Positions 55,001 to 64,000 of a stretch of DNA of 64,000 bases are shown here, in pieces. The stretch spans positions 62,001-126,000 of the forward strand of contig CAWHCD010000006.1 of the NCBI GenBank assembly GCA_963828015.1. The letters run 5' to 3'. The notes under the pieces are model-generated. The model saw only the letters and a list, made by a program, of their open reading frames with translations. It had not been told where the DNA came from and made no database searches. Every line of letters starts with the position of its first letter. Within the stretch, counting starts at the first letter, position 1. Both the position numbers and the translations under genes were made by a program. The DNA comes from CAVPUA01 sp963828015. GTDB lineage: Bacteria; Actinomycetota; Actinomycetes; Mycobacteriales; Jatrophihabitantaceae.

Positions 55001-55670
55001 CGCCCGCGACGCCGCCCAGACAATGCAACGCGGCACCGGCCGGATCGGGCAACGCCGCAGCGCCGTGCACGCCGCCCGCGAACACCTTCAGGACTGGTCC
55101 GCGACCTGGCGCCCCCACCTGCCGGGCCTGCCGAGCGATCTCGAGCAGATCATTCGCTTCGCTGCCTGGTTCGACGACACGCCGAGCCATCACGCCCACC
55201 TCGACGCCCACGCCCGCAGCGTTGCTGAACACGCCCATCCCGACTACCTGCCTGTTCGACGGGCCGCACACCAGGCCCGCGACGACGAACGCACCACCTT
55301 CCACACGTTGCGCCAAACCCAACAGGACTACTCGAGCGCGCTACAGCACTACGGTGCACTCGCCCGGACCGAGGACCCCGCCGGTCGCCTCGCAGACGTC
55401 GAACGCGCCGTCGCTCTTGACGAGACCACCCTCGCGCACGCTCGCGACCAGATCGCCGCCCTCCGACGCGAACCGACCCTGCGCGCCCAGCCCGACCAAA
55501 CCATCGACCTGGCCCACGCCGACTGGGCCGCCGACCGAGACGAACGAGCCGCCTCGCGGGCACTCCGCACGCGCATCGAACGCGAGCTCGAAACCACGGC
55601 GAATACTCGCCGGCCTTCCACCGTGCCAAATTATCCAACACCCGACACCGGACCCAGCATCAGCCGCTGA
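52062..55670 (+). CDS. MobF-family conjugative relaxase/helicase (TraA-like), frame broken at several points
   Basis: The repaired protein has about 1200 residues. The N-terminal relaxase domain begins VKVYRGSAVAARHYVEADRG and carries the metal-binding three-His motif DPHRHLHLQINARV. The helicase domain has Walker A EGAAGAGKTT, LLLVDEAGMLD, GDRHQLPAVGRGGVLDL and a C-terminal HGAQGDTTSTAHVVIGEHS / YVGMTRGRDHN. A long helical tail follows. Single extra bases near 52222, 52291, 53661, 54362 and 54812, plus a shift near 52308, break the frame; each repair restores the family sequence. It nicks the transfer origin in related plasmids. Confidence 0.88.
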
Positions 55671-55992
55671 TGACGAGCCCAGCCGCCAAATCGTGGCAAC
55701 CCCCGGCCAGCATCAACCACCACTAGCCAGGATCCACCAACGTCATGCCGTCGACCAACCCCGGAAATGTCGCACCCAGAGCGAGCCCAGGCCCTTTCTT
55801 TGCATGAGATCACGTCCCGATCCGCCACCGTCAGCGCTCCCCGTGGCAGACCCGCCCCGTACAACAGGATCAACCGAACCGAGAGAAGCGAACGAGTGCC
55901 TCGCTACCAGCAATGAACTCCGGCTTGCACCGTCCGCACACCCCCTCACCGCACCTACAGGCTGAGACAAGCAACTACGAGAGGAACCGAGC

Positions 55993-56229
55993 ATGAACGA
56001 CGACCGCAAAGCCGCCCGCGACCACCGCCCGGAGGGCGAAATCGACGACCTGCTCACCCTGCACGAAGTCGCCGAACTCCTCCGCGTCCCCGACGCCACC
56101 CTGCGCTACTGGCGCTACCTCGGCACCGGACCCCACAGCTTCCGCGTCGGCCGCGGCGTCCGCTACTGGCGCCGCGAAGTCCACACCTGGCTACAAACCC
56201 AAAGCGGGACAGGCACCCACGCCGCCTAA
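55993..56229 (+). CDS. Excisionase-like winged HTH protein (MerR/Xis type)
   Basis: This 78-residue DNA-binding protein has LLTLHEVAELLRVPDATLRYWRYLGTGP and FRVGRGVRYWRREVHTWLQT, the pattern of small excisionases encoded just before tyrosine integrases. GAGAGGA precedes the ATG. It lies 222 bases upstream of the integrase gene on the same strand. It likely biases the integrase towards excision. Confidence 0.85.
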   Translation: MNDDRKAARDHRPEGEIDDLLTLHEVAELLRVPDATLRYWRYLGTGPHSFRVGRGVRYWRREVHTWLQTQSGTGTHAA

Positions 56230-56451
56230 CGAGTCGCAAAGCGTCGTAGGAGCGACTTACCCTGGCACTAGAGGCGAATCGCACGGCCAACATCGCGAAA
56301 CGAACCCTCGACCCTAGAGAGCCTGCTTCCGCGACGCCCGCGAGACGTGCATTCAAGTCACGTCGGCGCGAAATCGATGCTCGGCCTCGGTGCGACAGCG
56401 TGACGCCCGCCGTCCAAGGCGGTCCTACGGCGAAGAAGGAGCCTCGTAGAA

Positions 56452-57696
56452 ATGGCAAGTATTGAGGACCGATGGTTCACCGAGACGGTCGGCTCTTCGG
56501 GCCGAAAGACTAAGACCCGGACCGCTCGACACGGCGTGGGATTTCGCTGGCGCGCGCACTACCGCACGCCGGATGGCAAACAACGGAACAGGTCCTTCGA
56601 ACGCAAGCTGGAAGCCGAACGCTACCTAACGGCCGTCGAGTCGTCGAAGCTGATTGGTGGATATATCGACCCAGGGATGGCGCGCCTCACAGTGGGCGCG
56701 TGGTCGCTTCGATGGCTTGAAGGTCAGGCACACCTTAAGCCTTCAACGCACGAGCGCTATCGGGGGATCGTGGTCGCAGCGATCGGACCGAAGTGGCGGT
56801 CAGTGAAGCTGGCTGACGTCGCCCACTCCGACATCCAAGCGTGGGTCACCTCGATGTCGATAGAGCTGGCTCCTGCAACGGTGCGGAAAAACTTCGGCGT
56901 TTTGTCGCTCATTCTCGCGAGCGCCGTCAAGGACGGTCGACTCGCTCGGAATCCGGCGGCGGGCGTCAACCTACCCCGCGTCGTAACCACTGAAAAGCGG
57001 TATCTGACCCACGGGCAAGTGGCTGAGCTCGCGGAGGCGTGCGCACGGCCCACTCAGCTGAGCCGGCATCGGCGGCTCGATGAGCGCGGCAACAGCGCCT
57101 CTCGCCTGATCGTCCTTTTCTTGGCCTACACCGGCGTCCGTTGGGGGGAACTGGCGGCCTTGAGAGTAGGGCGAGTCGACTTCCGCCGACGGAGAGCGTC
57201 GATCGTCGAGTCGGTCACCGTGGTACGCGGTGCACTCGTGTGGGGGACGCCCAAAGGGCACGCGCGGCGCGACGTACCTATCCCAAGGTTCCTAAGCGCC
57301 GAACTCGCCGAACACGTGGCAAGCAAGGAACCTGACGATCTCGTTTTTTCAGGTATTCGCAGTGGCGGGCCGCTACGCGATCACGTCTTCCGTCGCGGGG
57401 GGTTCGACCTCGCCGCTTCGGAGATTGGGTTCCGGGGTCTTCATCCGCACGAGCTACGCCATACCGCTGCGTCTCTCGCGATCGCTGCGGGCGCGGATAT
57501 CAAGGTGATCCAACAGATGCTGGGCCACGCGTCAGCAGCCATGACCCTGGACCAGTACGGGCACCTATTTTCGGACAGATTGGACGAAGTGGCCGATGCA
57601 CTGGACGCCGCTAGAACCGCTGGTGTTTCCCGGCTGTTGCCCGGAGCTTCGATCGTGGATCTCGAAGTTCTTCGCTCTAAGCACGTAGGGCAGTAA
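56452..57696 (+). CDS. int: Tyrosine recombinase (integrase) of the element
   Basis: This 414-residue integrase has an N-terminal arm-binding part (FRWRAHYRTPDGKQRNRSFE), a core-binding SAM-like domain (about 75-175), and the catalytic domain with Arg230 (TGVRWGEL), Lys268, HPHELRH (His333, Arg336), LGHAS (His359) and Tyr369 (DQYGHLF). All catalytic residues are present. AAGAAGGAG lies upstream of the ATG. Its 3' end is 18 bases from the attR repeat, the normal place for a tRNA-targeting integrase. Confidence 0.95.
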   Translation: MASIEDRWFTETVGSSGRKTKTRTARHGVGFRWRAHYRTPDGKQRNRSFERKLEAERYLTAVESSKLIGGYIDPGMARLTVGAWSLRWLEGQAHLKPSTHERYRGIVVAAIGPKWRSVKLADVAHSDIQAWVTSMSIELAPATVRKNFGVLSLILASAVKDGRLARNPAAGVNLPRVVTTEKRYLTHGQVAELAEACARPTQLSRHRRLDERGNSASRLIVLFLAYTGVRWGELAALRVGRVDFRRRRASIVESVTVVRGALVWGTPKGHARRDVPIPRFLSAELAEHVASKEPDDLVFSGIRSGGPLRDHVFRRGGFDLAASEIGFRGLHPHELRHTAASLAIAAGADIKVIQQMLGHASAAMTLDQYGHLFSDRLDEVADALDAARTAGVSRLLPGASIVDLEVLRSKHVGQ

Positions 57697-57713
57697 ATAC
57701 GGTGCCTCTAGGT

Positions 57714-57761
57714 TTGTGCCCCCGGCAGGATTCGAACCTGCGCCACCGCCTCCGGAGGGCG
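57714..57761. repeat. attR: 48-bp direct repeat inside tRNA-Arg
   Basis: This copy is identical to 47828-47875. It runs from just outside the 3' end of the tRNA to the anticodon loop. Recombination between the two copies would release a circle of 9,886 bases and keep the tRNA intact. Confidence 0.92.
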
Positions 57762-57788
57762 GTGCTCTATCCCCTGAGCTACGGGGGC
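57717..57788 (-). tRNA. tRNA-Arg (anticodon CCG)
   Basis: The minus strand folds as a full cloverleaf of 72 bases: acceptor GCCCCCG/CGGGGGC, D-arm GCTC-AGGGGATA-GAGC, anticodon arm CCGCC-CTCCGGA-GGCGG (anticodon CCG), variable TGGC, T-arm GCAGG-TTCGAAT-CCTGC, discriminator A. CCA is not encoded. It serves as the attachment site of the element and lies upstream of argS, the synthetase that charges it. Confidence 0.96.
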
Positions 57789-57825
57789 CACAACCGCGCA
57801 AGCCTAGCAGCGCGCCCGGCCCGCC

Positions 57826-58519
57826 TTAGCTGCTCGGCGCGGGCAGCGGGGTTCCCCCGAGCTGGCGCAGCAGTTGCTCCATCGCGACGATCTCGCTGGT
57901 CTGCAGCGTGATCATTTTCTGGGCCAGGTTGCGCACGTAGGGCTCGGACGCGTGCTCGAGCGCGTACTGCTCCATCGGCAAGCCGCCCTGGTGGTGATGA
58001 ATCATCAGCTGCAGGAAGAAGATGTCCAGCGCCGGTGCCGTGCATCGTCTCGAGCTGCGTCATCTGCGCCTCGGTCGCCATGCCGGGCATCAACCCATCG
58101 GTGGTGAGGTGATCGTGCCCGGCCATCCACGACATCGCCGGCAGGTCGGAGCTGCGAGTGAGCCCCCAAGTGTCCAACCACCCCTGCATCTCACCGATCT
58201 GCTCCTCCTGGCTGGTCTCGATGTCGAACGCGAGCAGCGCGACTGAGGGGTTGGTGGTGTTGTCGCGCACGTACCCGGCCATGGTCACGGCTTGGGTGTG
58301 ATGGGTCGCCATGTCCCGGGCGAATCCGGCGTCCACCGATGATTCGCTTGGCGTAGCGCGTCGAGCCCGAGTTCGATCCGATCAGCCATCCGGCCGTCCC
58401 GGCGATGACCAGCGCCGCGATGGCGATGATCGCGACAAGCACCACCGACAGCGGCGCGGCGGACGTCGAGTCGCACCTGCTGGCTCGCGTCGCACTATCG
58501 GGCGCCGCTCGACGGTCAT
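57826..58519 (-). CDS. DUF305 protein (ferritin-like, membrane-anchored), frame broken
   Basis: The repaired protein has about 230 residues: an N-terminal membrane helix (VVLVAIIAIAALVIAGTAGW), then a DUF305 domain with VDAGFARDMATHHTQAVTMA, GMATEAQMTQLETMHGTALD and FFLQLMIHHHQGGLPMEQYA. The paired His/Met motifs are typical and may bind copper or other metals outside the membrane. Extra bases near 58033 and near 58340, and at least one shift in the N-terminal stretch, break the frame. It is translated just after the DUF3105 gene, and the two are often neighbours. Confidence 0.82.
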
Positions 58520-58521
58520 GG

Positions 58522-59337
58522 CTAGTCCGCCGATCCATATCGGGTGGCCGTAGGTGCTCGGGTGGGCCTTGAAGGCGGGGTGCGAGCAGGTCGCCGCCGG
58601 CTCCGGGCGTCGTCTTCGGGTTGTACTTCAGCGCCGTGATGAACTGCTGGATGCGCGGATCCGAGGCGTTGTCGACAAAGAGCTGGTAGCCCCAGGACTG
58701 CAGCGAGATATTCGTCTTGAGGTTCGGATACGGGCTCATGGCCATGCGGTCGACTCCGCTGACCAGCTTGCTCAGGGTCGCCACCTGATCGGCGGGCAGG
58801 CCCGGTTTGTAGGTGATCCAGACCGCGCCGTGCTCGAGCATGTGGACGGCGTTCTCGTTCGCGATCGCCTTCGGGTACACCGTGCCGGTGCAGTCGGCCC
58901 AGTATCTGGCTGTGGTTGCCCCCGACCGGCGGCGACGAGTCGTAGGTCAGGTTGCCCTCGACGTGGGTGTGATTGGGCTCGACGGTGTACGTCACGCCCT
59001 GGATGGCCGCCGCGGCGGGCAGTTCGGGCTGCGAGTACGGGTCGCTGGTGTTCACGACGCCGGGGGAGTCCGCCGCCGTCGCTGAGTGCTTGCTCTTGTG
59101 CACGACGGCGTAGCCGACGATCGATCCGGCGAAGATGACGATCACCGCGACCGTGATGATCAGAGACCACGGCGTCTGGCGCTGGTTGACAATCGAGCGC
59201 CCCTTGGGCGGCGGCCGCTTGCCGGCCGGCTCGGTCGACGTCCCAGTCTTCGCCCCGGCCTTGGTCGGAGCCTTCTTGGTCGGCGGCCGCGACCCCGAAC
59301 TCGGCTTCTTCGACGGCGGGGGCGTGCTCGCGGGCAT
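58522..59337 (-). CDS. DUF3105 membrane-anchored protein, frame broken
   Basis: The N-terminus is Pro/Lys-rich (MPASTPPPSKKPSSGSRPPT), followed by a membrane helix (WSLIITVAVIVIFAGSIVGY) and the DUF3105 domain: HVEGNLTYDSSPPVGGNHSQ, then WADCTGTVYPKAIANENAVH, MLEHGAVWITYKPGLPADQV and SWGYQLFVDNASDPRIQQF. Extra bases near 58915 and 58600 split it, so the exact C-terminus is uncertain. DUF3105 and DUF305 proteins occur together in actinobacteria; function is unknown but an envelope metal role is suspected. Confidence 0.8.
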   Translation of the reverse strand: MPASTPPPSKKPSSGSRPPTKKAPTKAGAKTGTSTEPAGKRPPPKGRSIVNQRQTPWSLIITVAVIVIFAGSIVGYAVVHKSKHSATAADSPGVVNTSDPYSQPELPAAAAIQGVTYTVEPNHTHVEGNLTYDSSPPVGGNHSQILGRLHRHGVPEGDRERERRPHARARRGLDHLQTGPARRSGGDPEQAGQRSRPHGHEPVSEPQDEYLAAVLGLPALCRQRLGSAHPAVHHGAEVQPEDDARSRRRPARTPPSRPTRAPTATRYGSAD

Positions 59338-59459
59338 CGGACTGCTTTCTGGAAGAAGGATGGTGGGACGCGCAGGTGGCGATTGCGCCCCGGCAAGTGT
59401 AGGTCGCAAGGCTGAGCGTTCGGCTTAAACGCTGAGAAAGCGCCCACTAGGATTGCGGG

Positions 59460-61118
59460 GTGACTCCCGACGAGCTTTCGGCTGCCGTGCGCGTGGCCAT
59501 CTCCGACGCGCTGCAGCACGGGGAGTTCAGCGGCTCCGCGCCCGCGGAGGTCGTCATCGAGCGGCCGAAGAACCGCGAACACGGTGATTACGCGACGAAT
59601 GTCGCGATGCGGCTGGCCAAGCCGGCGGCCAAGGCACCCCGAGAGATCGCTGAGATCATCGCCGTCCGGCTGCGCCAGGTCAGCGGAATCGCCGGCGTCG
59701 AGGTGGCCGGACCGGGCTTCCTGAACGTGAAGCTGGCCGCCGACTCGCTCGGGGCGGTGGCCCGGACGGTGGTCGACGCCGGACCGGCCTACGGCCGCAA
59801 CGACGCCTTGAGCGGGCAGAACCTAAACCTCGAGTTCGTGTCGGCCAACCCGACCGGCCCGGTCCATATCGGGGCGGTGCGCTGGGCCGCAGTCGGTGAC
59901 GCGCTCGCCCGCACGCTGCAGGCCAGCGGGGCGCAGGTCACCCGTGAGTACTACTTCAACGACGCCGGAAGCCAGATCGAGCGCTTCGCCCGGACCCTGC
60001 GCGAGGTCGCGCACGGGCGCCCGGTTCCCGAGGACGGCTACTCCGGTACTTACATCGACGAGATCAGCAAGGCCGTCGTGGACGCATCACCAGGGGTGCT
60101 CGAGCGGCGGCCCGAGGACGAGCAGACCGAGGTGTTCCGCGAGGTCGGCGTCGAGCTGATGTTTCAGGAGATCAAGAGCTCGCTGGCCGGCTTCGGGGTG
60201 AGCTTCGACGTCTACTTCAACGAGCGTCAGCTGCACGACGAGGGCGGGCTGGACGCCGCGGTCGCCCGTCTGCGCGAGCAGGGCAATATCTACGAGGCGG
60301 ACGGCGCGACCTGGCTACGCACCACCGACTACGGCGATGACCGCGACCGCGTGCTGATTCGCAGCAACGGCGAGTGGACCTATTTCGCGGCCGACTGCGC
60401 CTACTACCTCAACAAGCGTCAGCGCGGCTTCGACCGCGTCGTGATCATGCTGGGCGCCGACCACCACGGCTACATCAACCGACTGCGGGCCATGGTCACC
60501 TGCTTCGGTGACGATCCGGACCAGACGCTCGAGATCCTGATCGGCCAGCTGGTAAACCTGCTCAAGGACGGCGAACCGGTCCGCATGAGCAAGCGGGCCG
60601 GCAATGTGTTGCTGCTCGCCGACCTGGTCGACGTCATCGGTGCCGACGCCGCGCGCTACGCCCTGGCCCGCTACTCGGTCGACCAGACGATCGACCTCGA
60701 CCTGGATCTGTGGGCCAAGCGCTCCAACGACAACCCGGTCTACTACGTGCAGTACGCCCATGCCCGCCTGGCCTCGTTGCAGCGAAACGCCGCGGAGCTG
60801 GGGATTGTGCGCTCGCTCGAGCCCGATCTCGGACTGCTGACCGAGGACCGCGAGGCCGACCTGCTCGGCGCGCTCGGGGAGTTTCCGCGCGTGGTGGCCG
60901 CTGCCGCCGAGCTGCGGGCCCCCCACCGGGTGGCCCACTATCTCGAGGCCCTGGCCGGCACGTATCACCGCTTCTATGACGCCTGCCGGGTGTTGCCGAT
61001 GGGCGATGAGCCGGCGACCGACCTCACGTACGCCCGGCTCTGGCTCTGTGAGGCCACCCGGGTCGTGCTGGCCAACGGCCTGGCGCTACTGGGTGTGTCT
61101 GCCCCGGAACGGATGTAG
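59460..61118 (+). CDS. argS: Arginyl-tRNA synthetase
   Basis: ArgS charges tRNA-Arg. The protein has 552 residues and starts at GTG 59460. It has the N-terminal Add-1 domain, EFVSANPTGPVHIGAVRWAA (HIGH motif), YYFNDAGSQIERF, LGADHHGYINRLRAMV, VRMSKRAGN (KMSKS-like) and a C-terminal DALR helical domain ending in LYARLWLCEA-like sequence (LTYARLWLCEATRVVLANGL). It opens an operon-like array with lysA, hom and thrC. Confidence 0.97.
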   Translation: MTPDELSAAVRVAISDALQHGEFSGSAPAEVVIERPKNREHGDYATNVAMRLAKPAAKAPREIAEIIAVRLRQVSGIAGVEVAGPGFLNVKLAADSLGAVARTVVDAGPAYGRNDALSGQNLNLEFVSANPTGPVHIGAVRWAAVGDALARTLQASGAQVTREYYFNDAGSQIERFARTLREVAHGRPVPEDGYSGTYIDEISKAVVDASPGVLERRPEDEQTEVFREVGVELMFQEIKSSLAGFGVSFDVYFNERQLHDEGGLDAAVARLREQGNIYEADGATWLRTTDYGDDRDRVLIRSNGEWTYFAADCAYYLNKRQRGFDRVVIMLGADHHGYINRLRAMVTCFGDDPDQTLEILIGQLVNLLKDGEPVRMSKRAGNVLLLADLVDVIGADAARYALARYSVDQTIDLDLDLWAKRSNDNPVYYVQYAHARLASLQRNAAELGIVRSLEPDLGLLTEDREADLLGALGEFPRVVAAAAELRAPHRVAHYLEALAGTYHRFYDACRVLPMGDEPATDLTYARLWLCEATRVVLANGLALLGVSAPERM

Positions 61119-61122
61119 TGCG

Positions 61123-62545
61123 ATGAGCAGGAACGCGCACCCCGCCGGTCCGCGCCACGGCGACGTGCGCCCCGAAGCCGGGGTGAGCGCGCCCGCGACG
61201 CAGATCAACGCGATCGAGCGCGCCATCTGGCCCCTGTCCGCGGAGCGAGTCGACGGGACGCTGACCCTGGGTGGGATTGCGGTGACCGAGCTGGTCGTCG
61301 AGCACGGCACCCCCGCGATCTTCCTCGACGAAGCCGACGTGCGGACGCGGGCGCGTGAATACGCCGGGGCCTTCGCCGGGGCAGACGTCTATTACGCCGG
61401 CAAGGCATTTCTGTGCACCGCCGTCGCCCGGTGGATCCAGCAGGAGGGCCTGGGCCTGGACGTCTGCACCGGCGGCGAGCTGGCGGTCGCCCTGGCGGCG
61501 GACTTCCCGACGGCGCGGATCACCCTGCACGGCAACAACAAGTCTGCGGCCGAACTGCGCCGGGCGGTCGAGGTCGGCGTCGGGCATGTGGTGCTCGACT
61601 CGTCGGGCGAGATCGACCAGCTGGCCGCGATCGCCGCCGAGCACGGGGTCGTGCAGGACGTCCTGGTCCGGGTCACGGTCGGCGTCGAGGCCCACACCCA
61701 CGAGTTCATCGCGACGGCGCACGAGGACCAGAAGTTCGGCTTCTCGCTGCGTGACGGTGCCGCCGAGGCGGCGATCGCCCAGGTCCTGGCCGCGCCGATC
61801 GCTTCGTCTGGTCGGGCTGCACTCGCACATCGGCTCGCAGATCTTCGACACCGCCGGTTTCGAGGTCGCGGCTCATCGACTGGTGGGGCTGGCCGCGCTG
61901 GTGCGCGACCGGCACGGCCTGCAGCTGTCGGAGTTGAACCTGGGGGGCGGACTCGGGATCGCCTACGTCGCCGGGGATGACCCCGAATCGCCCAAGCAGA
62001 TCGGCGAGCGGCTCACCAGCATCGTCGACGCTGAATGCCGCGCCAACTCCCTGCCCCGACCGCGCCTGTCGGTCGAACCGGGACGAGCGATCGTCGGCCA
62101 GGCCGGTGTCACCGTCTACCGAGTGGGCACGGTCAAGCGGGTCACCCTCGACGGTGGCCAGGTGCGCACGTACGTGTCGGTCGACGGTGGGATGAGTGAC
62201 AACATCCGCACTGCTCTCTACGACGCGAGTTACACCTGCGTGCTGGCCAATCGGGAGTCACCGGCCGCGCCGATACTCTCTCGTGTGGTCGGCAAGCATT
62301 GTGAGAGCGGAGACATCGTCGTGCGTGACACCTGGTTGCCGGCTGACGTCGAGCCCGGAGACCTGATCGCGGTCGCGTCGACCGGCGCGTACTGCCGCAG
62401 CATGGCCAGCAACTACAACCACGTTCCGCGCCCCCCGGTCGTCAGCGTGCAGGCCGGATCGAGCCGGGTACTCGTACGCCGCGAGACCGAGGACGACCTG
62501 CTGCGCCTTGATGTCGGAGTGGGCGATACCGGAGTGAGCGCATGA
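61123..62545 (+). CDS. lysA: Diaminopimelate decarboxylase (frame broken by +1 base)
   Basis: LysA converts meso-diaminopimelate to lysine. The repaired protein has about 473 residues. PLP Lys lies in VYYAGKAFLC; then LDVCTGGELAVAL, HGNNKSAAELRRAV, GLHSHIGSQIFD, NLGGGLGIAY, SVEPGRAIVG, the Cys in KHCESGDIV and TGAYCRSMASNYNHVPRP. One extra T at about 61807 splits the gene before GLHSHIGSQ. The ATG at 61123 lies five bases after argS. An essential gene broken this way suggests a sequence error. Confidence 0.93.
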
Positions 62546-63828
62546 CCAAGCCGCTGCGGGTCGCGCTACTCGGCTGCGGAGTCGTCGGATCCCAGGTCGC
62601 GCGGCTCATGCGCGAGCAGGCCGATGACCTGGCCGCGCGGATCGGTGTCCCGATCGAGTTGGCCGGCATCGCCGTCCGCCGCCCGAACCGCCATCCCGAC
62701 GTCTCGCCCGAACTGCTCACTACCGACGCCGACGCGTTGGTGCGCCGCGACGACATCGACCTGGTCGTCGAGGTGATCGGTGGTATCGAGCCGACCCGCA
62801 GCCTGCTCCTCACCGCGTTGCGCAGCGGCAAGAGCGTCGTCAGCGCCAACAAGGCCCTGCTCGCCGAGGATGGGGCCACGCTCTATGCCGCCGCCGCCGA
62901 GGCCGGCGTCGACCTCTATTACGAAGCGGCGGTGGCCGGCGCGATTCCGTTGTTGCGTCCGCTGCGCGAATCGCTGGCCGGCGACCGGATCACGCGGGTG
63001 ATGGGCATCGTCAACGGGACGACCAACTTCATCCTGTCGCGCATGGACGCCACCGGGGCAACGTTCGACGAGGCCCTGGCCGAGGCGACCGCACTGGGCT
63101 ACGCCGAGGCGGATCCGAGCGCGGACGTCGACGGGTTCGATGCCGCGGCCAAGGCCGCGATCCTGGCCAGCCTGGCCTTCCACACCCGAGTGACCTCGGC
63201 CGATGTCTACCGCGAGGGCATCAGCGAGGTCACCGCGGCCGACCTGGCCAGCGCCAACGCGATGGGCTGCACCGTGAAGCTGCTGGCCATCTGCGAGCGC
63301 AGCGAGGACACGGTCGCCGTCCGCGTGCACCCCGTGATGATCCCGCGCACCCACCCGCTCGCCGGCGTCGGCGATGCATTCAACGCCGTCTTCGTCGAGG
63401 CCGAGGCGGCCGGATCGTTGATGTTCTATGGCCGTGGGGCCGGCGGCGCACCGACGGCCAGCGCGGTGCTGGGGGACCTGGTGGCCATAGCCCGCAACCG
63501 GCTCAACGGCAGCCGCGGAGCGCGGGAAAGCGCCTACGCCGACCTGCGGGTCCAGCCGATGGGCGAGACCCAGACCCGCTATCACGTGGCCCTGGACGTC
63601 GCGGACAAGCCGGGGGTGCTGGCCACGGTGGCCCGTGCCTTCGCCGATCACGAGGTGAGCATCCAGACCGTGCGGCAGGAGGGTCGCGGCGACGCGGCCA
63701 CCCTCGTCCTGGTCACGCACGTCGCCAGCGACGCGGCGTTGGCCAAGACCGTGGCCGAGATCAGCAGCATGGGGTTCATCCGTCGCTCGGCCAGCGTGAT
63801 GCGGGTCGAGGGAATGGCGAGCGAATGA
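62542..63828 (+). CDS. hom: Homoserine dehydrogenase
   Basis: This 428-residue NAD(P)-dependent enzyme reduces aspartate semialdehyde to homoserine. It has VALLGCGVVGSQVARLM (Rossmann), VVEVIGGIEPTRSLLLTALR, VVSANKALLAEDG (catalytic Lys), MGIVNGTTNFILSRM, and GYAEADPSADVDGFDAAAKA. A C-terminal ACT domain (YHVALDVADKPGVLATVARA) suggests threonine feedback. It overlaps lysA by four bases and thrC by four bases. Confidence 0.96.
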   Translation: MTKPLRVALLGCGVVGSQVARLMREQADDLAARIGVPIELAGIAVRRPNRHPDVSPELLTTDADALVRRDDIDLVVEVIGGIEPTRSLLLTALRSGKSVVSANKALLAEDGATLYAAAAEAGVDLYYEAAVAGAIPLLRPLRESLAGDRITRVMGIVNGTTNFILSRMDATGATFDEALAEATALGYAEADPSADVDGFDAAAKAAILASLAFHTRVTSADVYREGISEVTAADLASANAMGCTVKLLAICERSEDTVAVRVHPVMIPRTHPLAGVGDAFNAVFVEAEAAGSLMFYGRGAGGAPTASAVLGDLVAIARNRLNGSRGARESAYADLRVQPMGETQTRYHVALDVADKPGVLATVARAFADHEVSIQTVRQEGRGDAATLVLVTHVASDAALAKTVAEISSMGFIRRSASVMRVEGMASE

Positions 63829-64000
63829 CCTATACGGCCTGGCCGGGGCTTATCGCGGCCTTCCGCGATCGGCTCCCCGTCACCGAGGCGACGCCGGTCA
63901 TCACCTTGTTCGAGGGCGGGACCCCGCTCGTACCGGCTCGCGAGCTCTCGGCCCGCACCGGGTGCACTGTCTACCTCAAGGTCGAGGGCGCCAATCCGAC
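63825..64000 (+). CDS. thrC: Threonine synthase, 5' part only
   Basis: The window ends after 58 codons. The visible start MTYTAWPGLIAAFRDRLPVT is followed by VITLFEGGTPLVPARELSAR and TGCTVYLKVEGANPT, the N-terminal pattern of actinobacterial ThrC just before the PLP-lysine segment. Its ATG overlaps the hom stop. It completes the pathway from homoserine (via homoserine kinase, expected downstream) to threonine. Confidence 0.9.
   Translation, partial: MTYTAWPGLIAAFRDRLPVTEATPVITLFEGGTPLVPARELSARTGCTVYLKVEGANP

Larger units (their letters stand above)
47828..57761. mobile_element. Integrated mobilizable element in tRNA-Arg(CCG), about 9.9 kb
   Basis: A 48-bp direct repeat (47828-47875 and 57714-57761) bounds the element; the period is 9,886 bases. 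The right copy is part of an intact tRNA-Arg gene and the left copy is its 3' half only. Inside are a tyrosine integrase next to the tRNA, an excisionase-like protein, a MobF relaxase/helicase, an IS3-family insertion, and lipoprotein and small membrane genes. No TraB/FtsK translocase, RepSA-like initiator or partition gene is seen. It resembles actinobacterial integrative elements but would need help to transfer, or is decayed. Confidence 0.9.

Overview
The window is from a high-GC actinobacterium. WhiB1 with a PdtaS-type kinase, the SigR/RsrA pair, a SigB/F-type sigma factor with an RsbW-like kinase, the fused alpha-ketoglutarate decarboxylase Kgd, an F420/Ddn-like protein, a DUF222/HNH (13E12-type) gene with a LexA box, and a nickel superoxide dismutase all fit Actinomycetes. 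The genus cannot be fixed from the sequence. The order rsgA-aroA-SRAP-sigR-rsrA-pdtaS-whiB1-lipid kinase matches the mycobacterial order around sigH, and argS-lysA-hom-thrC is the usual actinobacterial block.

Layout. 0-4.9 kb: accessory DNA with a ferredoxin, an orphan ABC solute-binding lipoprotein, an hsdM relic, a small ribbon-helix-helix protein and a large serine recombinase. The right edge cuts a PLP aminotransferase gene at its catalytic-lysine motif. 5.5-13.5 kb: small stress and redox genes (CBS, MarR, Ddn-like, TetR/SDR, SnoaL-like, zinc alcohol dehydrogenase, flavodoxin). 13.6-16.1 kb: cydAB. 16.2-20.8 kb: arylsulfatase, then a DUF1269 / lipoprotein / DUF6325 / repeat-peptide cluster. 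20.8-31.8 kb: core and regulatory genes. 31.8-33.2 kb: sodN/sodX and an rmlC-like gene. 33.4-44 kb: SOS-controlled HNH gene, DUF6104, oxidoreductase, kgd, an ABC-2 exporter and a GH1 beta-glucosidase. 44-45.1 kb: an unusual gene-free kilobase of hairpins. 45.1-47.8 kb: a Baeyer-Villiger-type monooxygenase and a decayed toxin-antitoxin-like pair.

47,828-57,761 is a complete integrated element of about 9.9 kb. A 48-bp direct repeat marks both ends, the right copy lying in an intact tRNA-Arg(CCG). It carries a tyrosine integrase next to the tRNA, an excisionase-like protein, a MobF relaxase/helicase, an IS3-family insertion and several unknown small lipoprotein or membrane genes. I see no DNA translocase or replication initiator, so it looks like a mobilizable or degenerate actinobacterial element.

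57.8-64 kb: DUF305 and DUF3105 proteins, argS, lysA, hom and the start of thrC (amino-acid and Arg-tRNA supply).

A caution for every reader: rsgA, lysA, an alcohol dehydrogenase, DUF305, DUF3105, the relaxase and the IS transposase are all broken by single-base indels, nearly all of them +1. Removing single bases restores good family matches, so most are probably consensus sequence errors. The hsdM relic and the DUF6036-type toxin relic look truly decayed.
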